Source: Morella rubra (Eukaryota > Streptophyta > Magnoliopsida > Fagales > Myricaceae). From it: a stretch of DNA of 64,000 nucleotides. Below are positions 1-11,399 of the stretch, piece after piece. Positions within the stretch are counted from its first letter, which is position 1. Each line of letters begins with the position of its first letter. Location: assembly GCA_003952965.2 (NCBI GenBank), contig CM025850.1:27563611-27627610 (forward strand), read 5' to 3'. The notes beneath the pieces were generated by a model that worked only from the letters and a program-made list of their open reading frames with translations, was not told where the DNA came from and made no database searches. The position numbers and the translations under genes are program-made.

Positions 1-2
1 AG

Positions 3-137
3 GTGGACCAATGGATGTGTAAGCACACTTATCGTGGTACGAACAATGTTGCGTATTGTCTAGCTCGTTGGGCCGCCTCAGGAAATTTTTCTGTGGGGTC
101 CCATTTTATTTTAGAGCAAACGCTGGACTTGAACTAG
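3..137 (+). mobile_element. C-terminal tail of an RNase H-like reverse-transcriptase-associated protein (fragment)
   Basis: An open frame enters from the left edge and ends at TAG 135-137. It encodes about 44 residues including HTYRGTNNVAYCLARWA, which resembles the last helix of the plant RNase H-like domain (RVT_3), with its His, Arg, Asn-x-x-Ala and Leu-Ala pattern. This domain occurs at the end of plant LINE polyproteins and in related single-domain proteins. Only the tail is visible, so a LINE remnant cannot be told from a host gene of the same fold. Confidence 0.5.
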
Positions 138-459
138 TTGTACTTAGGGGTTTATCCCCTATAGCTTTCTACTGGTTTAGTAATGGAAGTCTGGCATTTT
201 GATTAAAAAAAAAAAAGCTTTGGAATTCCTCTTTAGGGCTATATTTTGTTGGCTACTTCAGCTATTGGCCTGTGCATTTTGTGATCTAAAATAATTAGCT
301 TAGACAACAACCAGAGACACACATTTAAATTGTAATTGACTGGCAACAAAGGAGCCAGCTTTGTAATACTCGATGAACAATAATAAATTCAATTCAATTC
401 AATACGAATGAAACGCAGAGGATTATTAAAGGGTCTAATCTTGAAGGCCAATACGCGCG
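138..459. other. intergenic, 3' flank of XTH-A
   Basis: AT-rich stretch with a short A-run near 205-217, between the RNase H tail and the stop codon of XTH-A. It presumably carries the 3' UTR of XTH-A. No other feature is seen. Confidence 0.5.
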
Positions 460-2463
460 TTAGAATTGTGGTTTAGAACATTCAGGACCCATCTGTCCGT
501 TGAATCTTTTAAAATCTTTGCAGTAGTCGTAGACCATGTAGTTGTCTTGGACCCATTTTAGCTGTCCCAATTGAGCGTAACCCAGCTGCTGGTAAACAGG
601 GGAAGTCCACCAGTTAGCGGGATCGGTATTGTTAGCACATTGACTAGTGCTGATTGGTCCAACCCATAAACAAGCTTTTGGCCTAAATTGACGGAATCTT
701 GCTATAAAGGGGGCATTGGTCCAATTGGTCTTAAGCAGCCCCCCGCATGTTGCCCAATTATCGGCATCCCATAAGCTGGAGTAAACCCTCATTGCTTGCT
801 GGCTGGGGTAAGCAATCCCTTCCTTCTCATAGTTTCTAAAAACACGAATTGGCAAACTGTCGACGTACCACCTGCAATCAGAGTGAAGATTAATTCAGGG
901 TCTTGTAGCAATTGGGTTGCTGGATTAATTCGGAGTGAAAAAAAGTTGGAATATGGAGTTCTTTTGGAAAATCTTGTTGAACTTTTAGGACGAGAAGACT
1001 ATTTTGAAGGGAAGTCGTTGACAATTTCGACAGTGTACCTTTTGGCTTTTACTGCAGAAAAGAATGATTTGTTCTATACTAGAATAGAAGGTAGCAGCTT
1101 GGGATTAATTCATAGAGTTTTACTTACACAATCTCAGTGGGGTTCCAGTGTATCGTGTAGTTGTGGTAATCGTCTGTTGGATCAAACCAAGGATAGAATT
1201 GCTGCTCCTTGTTTCCAATCCCTTGGGTGTAGATATTTGTGTGGATGATGTAAGGTTGTCCGGAAGCATTCCCTAAGAACTCAAAATCTATTTCATCATG
1301 GATGGTCCAGTTACTGGAGGATAGCTGCAATAAATTAGGATATGTATAGTCAGCACCGTACAAAAGCTCATTTTTTTAGGTTTTTAACCACCCCAGAAAT
1401 TAGGGCGGTACCAGATAGGCCTGAAACCGACGGGCCCGATCAAGACTGACCGAACTTGATCGGCCCAGCTTGGGGCGAGCTCGGTCTTGATGGTCAAGAT
1501 TGGGCCAATACTGACTATAGTTGATCGGTATTTGAGATTGGGCTAATACCAACTGATCTCAACCCGACTGAACCATATATAGGGGGTGTTTGTTTCTCCA
1601 ATATTTTGGGGCATCAAATTTCCAACAAAATAAACACACTCCAAAATTTTTAACTTTTACACATACACACTTCACTTTTCACAAACCCCAATAAATCTCA
1701 ATAAAGTAAAGATTCCCAAAATTTCGGGAATATTCCCCAAAATTTTGGCAAACAAACACCCCATAATATCAATTGAAAAAAAAAATATGTATGAAGTTTT
1801 TATTGGGGGACAACGCCTTGTTGTGGTTGATTCGCTGAACTTACATAATAGGCAGTTACAACTCCAGCAGAGTTCCCTGGTACCAGCTTAATTAGCATTT
1901 CGATGCTTCCAAATAAGAAATCTCGCTTTGATTGGATACGACTGCCTGGGGATAAAAAAAACAGCCCATTAGTCTGGTTGAACAGAGGAAAATCACCGTT
2001 TACATAAAGCTTTTACATATTTCATTGTCAGTTTCTACTACGAGATTATATGGCCGGCCGGCCGCTTAGATGCCGGAACTTATGATAATTGGCATCATAT
2101 CAACAATCTGATCCCCATAGCATTTGGAGCAATTAATGCTCTATGTCTGTACTGTTATGTGATTATATATATGCTTCCGTGTGCAGAATATACTCGCCCG
2201 CCAGAAACTAGAACACTGAGATGCCGAAGATAAAATGCAAAATGTTGAAAAGCGATATTATATATGGATGAGAAGCAGATTATTTTACCTGCCATTCTAT
2301 CCAGGACAAGTTGAAGATCATCACCATCGCCCAGGATTGCAGACATACTGTTTCCGCCGCTATTGAAAAAAATACTCTTGGAAAATTTAGCGTTGACAAA
2401 ACTCTGCTCGAGTGCTATTGCAGAGATGAATACAGCCATTAACAGAACTCCTAACCTCGCCAT
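460..2463 (-). CDS. xyloglucan endotransglucosylase/hydrolase (XTH-A), four exons
   Basis: Cell-wall GH16 enzyme that cuts and rejoins xyloglucan. Exons on the minus strand are 2289-2463, 1845-1945, 1128-1324 and 460-871. They join in frame (175+101+197+412 bases) to 294 aa, the usual XTH size. Residues 1-25 look like a signal peptide. The active-site motif [11 protein letters not shown] falls near residues 101-111, with the nucleophile Glu in DEIDFE, followed by the usual N-glycosylation sequon (NAS). The last exon carries the XTH C-terminal domain ([22 protein letters not shown], final Cys in PECS). All junctions are GT...AG and the phases match those of XTH-B, so the gene looks intact. Intron 2 holds a small foldback element. 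The sequence resembles the XTH22-26 branch. Synteny favours an XTH26 relation, but I cannot fix the number. Confidence 0.93.
1583..1762. repeat. MITE-like element with terminal inverted repeats, in XTH-A intron 2
   Basis: About 180 bp bounded by GGGGTGTTTGTTT at the left and its complement AAACAAACACCCC at the right, AT-rich inside. This is the common build of plant non-autonomous DNA transposons. The target duplication is not clear (ATA on both sides is possible). AT-rich tracts with one similar end occur near 50.62 kb and 53.57 kb. Confidence 0.6.
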
Positions 2464-2560
2464 TCCAACTCCGCTGAATAGTTATGATCTTTCTATTTTT
2501 CTCCAATCTGTGGCGATGGAATTCTGGAATGGGATGCTTTTGTCGTTGGTTCGGGATGGC

Positions 2561-2568
2561 TTTATATA
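2561..2568 (-). promoter_or_regulatory. TATA box of XTH-A
   Basis: TATATAAA on the minus strand, about 100 bases upstream of the XTH-A start codon and inside an otherwise GC-mixed stretch. Confidence 0.55.
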
Positions 2569-4725
2569 GCTTATAAATAGCAATACGCCTTGTGAGATAT
2601 GTCAGAAGAGAGAGCCAACAGAAATGTCCAGCTTCATGGTTTCTTAAAAATATTCTTAAAACTATGACATATAATGTCCACCGCCATTGACAATCGCAAC
2701 GCGTTGAAGTTCCATTATAGCATAAACCTGCAATAAAAAAATTTTGGTGCTATTTTCTGTGTATTCCTGCAATTTTATTACGCGAGTATTATTCCTATAT
2801 ATGATTGCAGCATATTGAAAATTCACCAATTTGGGGCCACCTTCCACGTGCATGGGTGCCATTGGAGCCACGATGGTCATGTGTGCTACGAGGGGAATCA
2901 ACAGCTAGAGAATCATGCTGGTTTCCACTTTCCACCAACTACGACAAAAATTTCTATCTCTGAGTGAGAGATTTATTAGCACATAAAACTGAAATTAAAA
3001 ATAATGATAATATATTTTTGTGGGTGGTAGCTAGAAAGTTCACTTCAGAAGAAGCTAAACGGCCGCGGGTAGAGAGGTGTTAGCGTTGCATAGCTGGGAC
3101 GCGGTCGGATCTGTTATTCTGTGTTATCGTGCGGGGGACTAACCAGGTATGGCAGACAATAAACTTTCATGTGGTGGACATGCACTCAGTCGTAAAATAT
3201 CACCCAGTGGTTTTGCATCGTAATTGAGACCATTTCCTATGTGGGGAAGGCGTTATCTGATGAAATACTTACCAGTGTACTAGGAAATCCTAGCACGATT
3301 TTTACAAGGACAAATGGACCAAGGGTCTTGCAGCACTCGTCCATATTTGCTGCTTTCATGGCGGGATATAAAACTCACCAAAGGCGCCCTATTTCTGGTC
3401 CGTAGACCCGAGAAATTATACTTGGCCTCCAGACCTTGAAGTTTCCGTCAGCACAGGCAGCAGTTGTAATCAATTATGTGCAAAACGAGACAGCAGCAAC
3501 AGCTTGGACACTCAACCCCCGTGCCATAGCAGCAACGGCCTGGAAGGTAAAGCTAAGAGTGTGGATCAGTTTTTGAATCTGCAACTTTTAACTTTTCCTT
3601 ACAGATCTAGATAAGAGAACAGTTTTGCTAGCATAATTTGCCAAATCAACTCCATCATATCAGGTATTCTGCTGTATTGTACATGTATATATTTTGGACA
3701 GAGTTGAAAACTAAAGCTGTGAAAGAAGTTGATGAGACACATGAGCACAGATTAACCACCCAAGGTAAGTCAATCTGATGGCACTTCTCTAAAGGTGTGG
3801 GATTCGATCCATAATTGATATAATTCTTCATGAGCACCTTATATCCATCAAAATCTGTCAGCCTGTGTGTATCACCCATTTAGCTTTTAACATAAGAAAA
3901 TAAAGAGAAAGATTAACACATTCTCCCTTACCCTATCCTGAGGTGTACTGTTCAATTATCGGCAGAAGCACGTGTTATGTGCACAAATAAAAGTATATAT
4001 GTATGGCATGCGAAATGAACGTTGAAACACTTCGTATGCTTTTGATTTTGCTGTTTAGGCATAATGTTTTACAGAAAGACACCAAAATCTGCTCAGAATG
4101 CTGTTATTATCCTTATACATAGAATATTGGATATCCTACATTGCTAACTTGTCGATCGAAAATATGCATGTTGAATCCAGGTTCAATATAACCCGTTGTG
4201 AAAGATGGTTTTTGTACCTGTATTCTGTCCTGCAGGACTAATGGTGTATTCGTATAGTGACGATGGGTTACAGAGTGAGATATTTGACTTCTTGGGTGTA
4301 TGATTTTGTGTTGCATGTATTGTCTCTATAATGTTCATTCATAGCTGGTAATTTGAAGATATTAACTTGACCTGCTTCCAAACTTGGGTTTATTTTATTT
4401 TGGGTTTCTTTTACAGATGAATATATTTCCTTCCGTTCTTGGATTTTCTGTTTGGCTTCTGAGAAAAAGGTTCTGAGAAAAAGCAAACAGAAGTGGATAT
4501 TATCTCTGTATAATCCTGTCAATAAAAAAGCTCATAATCAGCTGAGGTAGCAAAACTTTTATTTCTCTTCGAGTTCAAAGAACAAGAATGTATGTAAAAT
4601 AACTGTAACGCAGACTAATCAAAGTATACAGATGTAACGGAGATACTGATCAGTTACAATTTTTAAGAAACAACGCTCCCATTGTTTCACAGTGTAAGAC
4701 CGCGGACAATCTCCACTTTAAGAGC
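2569..4725. other. intergenic between XTH-A and XTH-B
   Basis: No gene supported. A possible isolated plus-strand exon lies at about 3380-3546 (see findings). The rest is AT-rich with short shadow frames only. The 3' UTR of XTH-B should lie just below 4726. Confidence 0.4.
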
Positions 4726-5906
4726 CTAAGAGGTTTCATCCAGAGAACATTCACGAGGCATCTGTCCATTAAACTTCTTGCAGTAGTCATAGATCAGGTA
4801 GTTATCTCTGGCCCACTTCATCTGACCCTTCTTAGCATTATTCAAGTGGTTGTATATGGGGGAAGTCCACCAATTGGCACGGGAGCTGGTGGCGCATTGA
4901 CTAATGCTGACGGCTCCATTCCAAAAGCAAGCCTTTGGCCTAAATTGTCTGAACTTAGCTATGAAGGGTGCATAGCTCCAGTTGATCTTGATGCGCCCAC
5001 CTTGAGTTGCCCAGCTATCACCGTCGTAAATGCTGGTATAGGCTCTCATCCCCTGTGCGTTGGGATATGCTACCCCTTTGTTTTGGTAGTTTCGGAAAAC
5101 ACGAATAGGCACGCTATCAATATACCACCTGAAAAGCATAGTGATAAACTCGAGAGTTAACCGACTGTATTGTGTGACAAACTGGGATGAGTGTTAAGCA
5201 TAGTTTCCAGGTCCTGATAAATAGTGGACAAATTAATGTGCCTGAATTTCTAAATAATTTTTAACAATAAGTTCGTCCGTAAGGCTTTAATTTCAAGGAA
5301 CGGATTCTCTGGTAATAAGAGATTTTCGAGGGTATCTTAAAGAATGGATGGCGTTTTATCTAAAAAATCTAACGGTTTCAATTAACTTATGTCATTTAAT
5401 GAATAATATGACTTGTACAAGTGTATTCAGATTAGTCTCAACTCATTAAATGACGTAGGTCAATTAAAACTGTTAATTTTTTTAAATAAAACGCAGTCTA
5501 TTCTTAGGATACCTTCGAAAATCCCTTATTAGGAGGGAATCTTTACCCTTGATTTCATCTATATATTTGGGTTGGGAAACACATGTTGTAGTCAGATGGA
5601 TATCCGTCCCTTCTTCCTTTCTCCTTAAAGCGCCGATGATGGAACTTCACTCCAGAAATGCCCACAGAAAAAGTTAGAATCCAGTACACCTAAAACCAGA
5701 ACCTTTTCCAGGGTCTTCCTCTTCGATTTCCCTTGTATAAATGAGAACCCACCATCTGGGACCTCGCGTTTCAACTCTTTTCCTTCCTATTCTCCCCTGT
5801 CAGTGGCTGTCTCCTTTTCGTTTCCCTTCCTGGCCTGATGAACCTCCTCAAGCAGAGTATCACGACTTGCCCTATCTCGTTTGGTCAATTACAAATGGAA
5901 ATTAAC

Positions 5907-5938
<32 letters not shown>

Positions 5939-8900
5939 GCTTACTTAGAAAGACATTGAAACGTGCATATTATAAGATCCGTCTCCGGGTTCAATGGGGG
6001 TCTTAAAATTTTTCCCCAGGTAGTGATTTTCATTTTTTTTTTTTCGTATGAATTATCATTTTTAACCCGTTGTTAAGGTACAACACCAATCGGACATGAA
6101 ATCGAAACTCACATGCCCTCTGTCTACCAGATAGGCCAATAAAAAATCATGGATATAGCACAAAGATGCAGGTAGTAGCATATTTGGGATCGGAGACAAA
6201 TAAAATAGCAATTGATCACCTAAATATGATTTTAAGATAAGATTCGTAACTGATAAGGCTTTAATTGTCCGAATTGTCTGTTGTTTTCATATTTTCATTC
6301 TTATATCTTGAATAATGGAAGGACGGCGTTTTGTTGTTTAAGTAAAAGCACAGAAAAGGATGGTTAATTTACCCAGTCAGCTTTAACGAATACATATGAC
6401 TGTACAAGGCCCCAGATTAGTCTCAACTGTCATTAAGTAGGGTCAAACCAGTCAATTAAAACTGCTCCTTTTTTTAAATAAAACGCAGTCTATTCTTAGG
6501 CGAACCTTCGAAAATCCGAAGAAGAAGAAAAAGAAGAGCTTGGGAAATTCGATACGCGGAGAAAACTGTTGGATATATTTTTGGCCTACGACCAAATCAT
6601 ACGAACCTAACGACATGTTTAATATTATTAGCCTGCGACCAAATCCGGAACGGCCTCTTATCAAATGTAAATCATTGAAACTGGACATGTAACTAATTAA
6701 ACTCCAAGGCTTGTTCACCTCCGAAATAGCTAGCGTGTAGTACTGCTGGGTTTGAATTGATCGTATAATTACACAGGGGGAGTTCATCATCTTGGTAGGA
6801 CATATTTGGCGGCACATGCTTATATAAAGCTACCAAATTTAGAAAGGATCACAAAAGCTATAGCTAGCGCAGAAGAAAGAAGGAGTTCCTTAATTATTAT
6901 TATTGGGATTGAGATGACAAGATTACAAGCTTTTCTGCTAGCTTCATTCATCGCTGCAATTGCATTTGATGGCAATGTACTGGTCGACGCAGACATCTCC
7001 AAGAGCATGTACATGGACTGGGGGAATGGTAAGACCGGAGCTTTCATCAGCGGCGATAATCTTCAACTCGCTTTGGATCAAACCTCAGGTGAAAATTATT
7101 ATCCCTTAATCTTTTTGCTTCCCCCTCCTCCTTCACGCCCAATCCACCTATTCCCGACAGTTTCTGATCAGTTTTAATTAACTTCAGCTCCTCCTAATGC
7201 TAATTATATATGTTCAACACGCGTTCATAAATGCTAATTAATTTTTCAATCTGTCCCGATTACCATAATGCATATATGCATGCCTTTGAATGCAGGCTCT
7301 AGGGCTAAATCGAAAAGAGCCTTCTTATTTGGAAGCTTTCAGATGCTCATTAAGCTGGTACCTGGGAATTCTGCTGGAACAGTGTCATCCTTCTATGTAA
7401 GTTTGCTGTTTAGAACTTATGCACAAGGTTCAATCAAATACTTAAAAAAAGTTTTTTACGCGGACATGCATGTCTTCAAGACGTACACAGTGCAAGTTGT
7501 AACCAATTCCATCAAGAGTACAGCTTCAAGCCTTGCCGAAAATTGGATTTGCTAATTCTCCTTGCTCCAATTTTTGTAGCTATCCTCGGATGGGGACAGC
7601 CACGACGAGATAGATTTCGAGTTCCTTGGCAATGTTTCGGGACAACCTTATATTATCCACACAAACCTCTTCGCTCATGGACAGGGTAACAGGGAGCAGC
7701 AATTCTACCTCTGGTTTGACCCTACTGCTGATTACCACAACTACACCATATTTTGGGGCCCCGCAGAGATTGTGTATGTCAACTAACTGAACACCATTTT
7801 TCTGTGCTATTAAAACAACATCGTCTTTTCTATGGTATTGATATAAGAATGGGAAAATATGAAAAAACTAACAGACAATCGGACATTAGAATATCAGTTA
7901 ATTAATCATATCTTCAGGTGATCAATTGCTATTTTATTTGTCTCTCCGATCCCAAATATGCTACTACCTGCATCTTTGTGCTATATCCATGATTTTTTAT
8001 TGGCCTATCTGGTAGACAGAGGGCATGTGAGTTTCGATTTCATGTCCGATTGGTGTTGTACCTTAACAACGGGTTAAAAATGATAATTCATACGAAAAAA
8101 AAAAAATGAAAATCACTACCTGGGGAAAAATTTTAAGACCCCCATTGAACCCGGAGACGGATCTTATAATATGCACGTTTATATATATATAATAATATAA
8201 TAATTATGCTTACTTAGAAAAGACATTGAAACGTGCATATTATAAGATCCGTCTCCGGGTTCAATGGGGGTCTTAAAATTTTTCCCCAGGTAGTGATTTT
8301 CATTTTTTTTTTTTCGTATGAATTATCATTTTTAACCCGTTGTTAAGGTACAACACCAATCGGACATGAAATCGAAACTCACATGCCCTCTGTCTACCAG
8401 ATAGGCCAATAAAAAATCATGGATATAGCACAAAGATGCAGGTAGTAGCATATTTGGGATCGGAGAGACATATAAAATAGCAACTGATCACCTGAAGATA
8501 TGATTAATTAACTGATATTCTAATGTCCGATTGTCTGTTAGTTTTTTCATATTTTCCCATTCTTATATCAATACCAAAGAAAAGACGATGTTGTTTTAAT
8601 AACACAGAAAAATGGTGTTCAGTTAGTTGACATACACAATCTCTGCGGGGCCCCAAAATATGGTGTAGTTGTGGTAATCAGCAGTAGGGTCAAACCAGAG
8701 GTAGAATTGCTGCTCCCTGTTACCCTGTCCATGAGCGAAGAGGTTTGTGTGGATAATATAAGGTTGTCCCGAAACATTGCCAAGGAACTCGAAATCTATC
8801 TCGTCGTGGCTGTCCCCATCCGAGGATAGCTACAAAAATTGGAGCAAGGAGAATTAGCAAATCCAATTTTCGGCAAGGCTTGAAGCTGTACTCTTGATGG

Positions 8901-9493
8901 AATTGGTTACAACTTGCACTGTGTACGTCTGAAGATATGCATGTCCGCGTAAAAACTTTTTTTAAGTATTTGATTGAACCTTGTGCATAAGTTCTAAACA
9001 GCAAACTTACATAGAAGGATGACACTGTTCCAGCAGAATTCCCAGGTACCAACTTAATGAGCATCTGAAAGCTTCCAAATAAGAAGGCTCTTTTCGATTT
9101 AGCCCTAGAGCCTGCATTCAAAGGCATGCATATATGCATTATGGTAATCGGGACAGATTGAAAAATTAATTAGCATTTATGAACGCGTGTTGAACATATA
9201 TAATTAGCATTAGGAAGAGCTGAAGTTAATTAAAACTGATCAGAAACTGTCGGGAATAGGTGGATTGGGCGTGAAGGAGGAGGGGGAAGCAAAAATATTA
9301 AGGGATAATAATTTTCACCTGAGGTTTGATCCAAAGCGAGTTGAAGATTATCGCCGCTGAAGAAAGCTCCGGCCTTACCATTCCCCCAATCCATGAACAT
9401 GCTCTTGGAGATGTCTGCGTCGACCAGTACATTGCCATCAAATGCAATTGCAGCGATGAATAAAGCTAGCAGAAAACCATGTAATCTTGTCAT
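4726..9493 (-). CDS. xyloglucan endotransglucosylase/hydrolase (XTH-B) with a 3.5 kb third intron
   Basis: Minus-strand exons 9319-9493, 9011-9111, 8636-8829 and 4726-5128 (175+101+194+403 bases) join in frame to 290 aa. Exon sizes and phases match XTH-A except for one codon fewer in exon 3. There is a signal peptide of about 26 residues. [11 protein letters not shown] lies near residues 100-110 with an NVS sequon just after it, and the last exon has FRPKAC, WWTSPIY and [10 protein letters not shown]. Role as for XTH-A: xyloglucan remodelling in the wall. The oddity is intron 3 (5129-8635). Besides a foldback MITE it contains an inverted, truncated copy of exons 1-3 (6914-7773, plus strand) and a mosaic tract. 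Exon 4 could belong to this gene only if that intron is spliced. Otherwise the locus is a rearranged or misassembled pair. Tandem duplication of XTH-A with later rearrangement is the likely origin. Confidence 0.75.
5297..5553. repeat. foldback MITE with ~105 bp arms
   Basis: The left arm (5297-5402) and right arm (5443-5553) are inverted copies with scattered mismatches, separated by about 40 bases. Matching landmarks are GATTTTCGAGGGTATC on the left against GATACCTTCGAAAATC on the right, and ATGTCATTTAATGA against TCATTAAATGACGT. It lies in intron 3 of XTH-B. The transcript would fold into one long hairpin. Confidence 0.75.
5909..5938. repeat. (TA)n microsatellite
   Basis: Uninterrupted TA run just before the third copy of the XTH-B intron segment. 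A broken TA run also sits at the centre of the large inverted repeat near 8181-8212. Confidence 0.9.
5936..6240. repeat. third copy of the XTH-B intron 3 segment (direct copy of 8211-8500)
   Basis: Starting at GCTTACTTAGAAA, this run matches 8211-8500 in the same orientation, with few differences until about 6200. The same sequence is inverted at 7921-8180. It therefore occurs three times within 2.6 kb. Confidence 0.85.
6241..6525. repeat. interleaved mosaic of 5270-5530 and 8500-8705
   Basis: Short tracts alternate between the foldback MITE and the XTH-B exon 3/intron 3 boundary. AAGGCTTTAATT comes from the first, GTCCGA...TTGTCTGTT from the second, AGATTAGTCTCAACT from the first, AGTAGGGTCAAACCAG from the second and CAATTAAAACTG from the first. 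See findings. Confidence 0.8.
6821..6828 (+). promoter_or_regulatory. TATA box of the inverted XTH copy
   Basis: TATATAAA about 90 bases upstream of ATG 6914. It is the mirror image of the XTH-B TATA box at 9580-9587, so the truncated copy kept a core promoter. Confidence 0.55.
6914..7773 (+). pseudogene. truncated inverted XTH copy (exons 1-3 only)
   Basis: Plus-strand exons 6914-7088, 7296-7396 and 7580-7773 mirror XTH-B exons 1-3 with the same lengths and splice sites. They encode the signal peptide and the [11 protein letters not shown] catalytic motif. No exon 4 with the C-terminal domain lies downstream on this strand. Reading past the exon 3 donor gives three more codons and a stop (TAA near 7783-7785). 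Any protein would end near residue 160 and lack the XTH C-terminal domain, so it is unlikely to be an active enzyme. Its transcript would be antisense to intron 3 and complementary to XTH-B exons 1-3. Confidence 0.85.
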
Positions 9494-9890
9494 CTCAATC
9501 CCAATAATAATAATTAAGGAACTCCCTTCTTTCTTCTGCGCTAGCTATAGCTTTTGTGATCCTTTCTAAATTTGGTAGCTTTATATAAGCATGTGCCGCC
9601 AAATATGCCCTACCAAGATGATGAACTCCCCCTGTGTAATTATACGATCAATTCAAACCCAGCAGTACTACACGCTAGCTATTTCGGAGGTGAACAAGCC
9701 TTGGAGTTTAATTAGTTACATGTCCAGTTTCAATGATTTACATTTGATAAGAGGCCGTTCCGGATTTGGTCGCAGGCTAATAATATTAAACATGTCGTTA
9801 GGTTCGTATGATTTGGTCGTAGGCCAAAAATATATCCAACAGTTTTCTCCGCGTATCGAATTTCCCAAGCTCTTCTTTTTCTTCTTCTTC
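8229..9890 (-). repeat. right arm of 1.66 kb inverted repeat
   Basis: Mirror of 6518-8180 across a spacer of about 48 bases (8181-8228) that is mostly TA/AAT. It contains XTH-B exons 1-3, their introns and the XTH-B promoter. The outer end falls at the GAAGAAGAAG run shared by both arms (6518 and 9890). Confidence 0.9.
9580..9587 (-). promoter_or_regulatory. TATA box of XTH-B
   Basis: TATATAAA on the minus strand about 90 bases upstream of the XTH-B start codon. The spacing matches the one seen for XTH-A. Confidence 0.55.
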
Positions 9891-11364
9891 GTTGAATATA
9901 CGATCAGCATCAAACATTCAAGCATGCACAAGGCATTCTCTCCGACAGGAGACAATTCAATTGGCCCGGCACTATCCCCTGGACGACCAAAATTAGACAA
10001 AAAAAAAAAAAAAATCTATATATATACCCTAGATCACTACATTAAACTGTCTTTCCCTTTTAAAATGAATTAGAACGAAGTAGCCGCAATCAGGAAGGCA
10101 AGAACCACACGCACGGAAGTTTTGGCGGACTCAATTATGACTAATTTCGAATTATATTTAAGTGTTTGTTTTGAAAACGCATCAAATTAAATGCGATACA
10201 AAAGAAAGCTTAATTACCAGCTGGAAATTAATGACAATCTTCCACAACAGGAGCCCATACCTCCTTAATTTGCATCAGCGTGTACGCCTTTGGGGGAGGT
10301 TTCAAAATACATAACCTCAACCACAGTTATTTTAAGTTCGGAATTTCTTTACTGGGAGTTCGATCGGTCAACCATTGGCCCATAGGGTTCTATGTATTAT
10401 AATAAGCCGAATGTTATTGGGGGATGAATACATGTCTTTGTTGTTTTCACTAAGTAATTATTTTTAGTACTTCTATAATTTAGGTAATTATTTTTAGTAG
10501 AGCAATGAATGAATAAACCTCTATTAAAATGCAATGTAGGAAGTCCTGGTGGACATGGACTTGAATCAGATTATGTGCCGCGAGGAAAGATCATTCCCAT
10601 TGAGGAGCCTTCATGGGCTTAGTGATCCAGAGACCTACTCTAATGTAAGAATCCATTAGTGTAGTTGTAAAGCCCATTTTGTAGTTACATTTATGAGGAT
10701 AATATTGTACTTCCAATTTTACAATCTCAAGGAGTGGTTATTGGTCTACATGAGAAACTAGTTAGTGCAAGTAGGGTTGGGTATGGGTAGCGGTAGAATT
10801 GGGGTCGTTTGGTACTCAACCGCCACTGCTACCGTTCAAGCGCATCCCGGTCCAAGAGCAGTAGCGGCTTGTTGGCGGAGACAATTTACCATCTATCGGA
10901 GAGAGAGGAGAGAGAGAGAGAGTTGTAAGGGAAGGCTAGGTGAGGGAAAGGAGGCTCGATCCTTTTAGGTTTTGGGCTAAAGCTCCCACTCCACAAAGCT
11001 CGATTCTGAGCAAGAAACACCGAGTTATTTATGTCTTAATTGCTACTCCATGTACGATAAGATATATAGATGTACAAAATAAAGAGTCTTCAATACATCT
11101 TCATTTCATACGAGTATGAACAAATTTTTGCTTTTTTTTTTTTTTTTTTTTCTGGGCTTTTTAATGATAAAACAGAAGGACTGATTCTATTCAACTGCGT
11201 TAGTAGTGTTTGATTGTTAAAATTTTGAGATATTAGAGTCGGTAAAAAATAAAAAATAATTTATAAAAATTGAAAAAAAAATAAAGAGAAAAATATTTGA
11301 ACGAATATTATTAAAAAAAAAAGAAAATTTAATAAGAAATGAAATTATTTTGTAATTTTTTTAC
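9891..11364. other. intergenic between XTH-B and CAF1-like pseudogene
   Basis: No gene supported. It contains an A14 run (10000-10013), a GA-rich tract near 10900-10921, a T-run near 11134-11152 and the start of a small inverted-repeat element at 11203. Confidence 0.4.
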
Positions 11365-11399
11365 TCATATCCAAAATTTTGAATACCAAATACTATCCG
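11203..11399. repeat. small AT-rich inverted-repeat element (MITE-like)
   Basis: Ends TAGTGTTTGATTGTTAAAAT and, inverted, GATAGTATTTGGTATTCAAA form an imperfect terminal inverted repeat of roughly 28 bases around an AT-rich core. It overlaps the 3' end of the CAF1-like pseudogene. Confidence 0.4.

Larger units (their letters stand above)
6518..8180 (+). repeat. left arm of 1.66 kb inverted repeat
   Basis: Reverse complement of 8229-9890, near-identical over most of its length. It carries the promoter, exons 1-3 and introns 1-2 of an XTH gene. Exon 1 differs at seven bases between the arms, exon 2 at one and exon 3 at none by my reading. Confidence 0.9.

Noticed and set aside
2662..2901. 79-aa minus frame upstream of XTH-A
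   Set aside because: No recognisable domain, codon pattern like AT-rich noncoding DNA.
6914..7785. Inverted XTH copy as a third functional gene
   Set aside because: It lacks exon 4 and the C-terminal domain. Read-through of the exon 3 donor stops within a few codons.
10765..10968. 67-aa frame with Arg/Glu-rich end
   Set aside because: The end is encoded by a GA microsatellite; no domain, no splice context.
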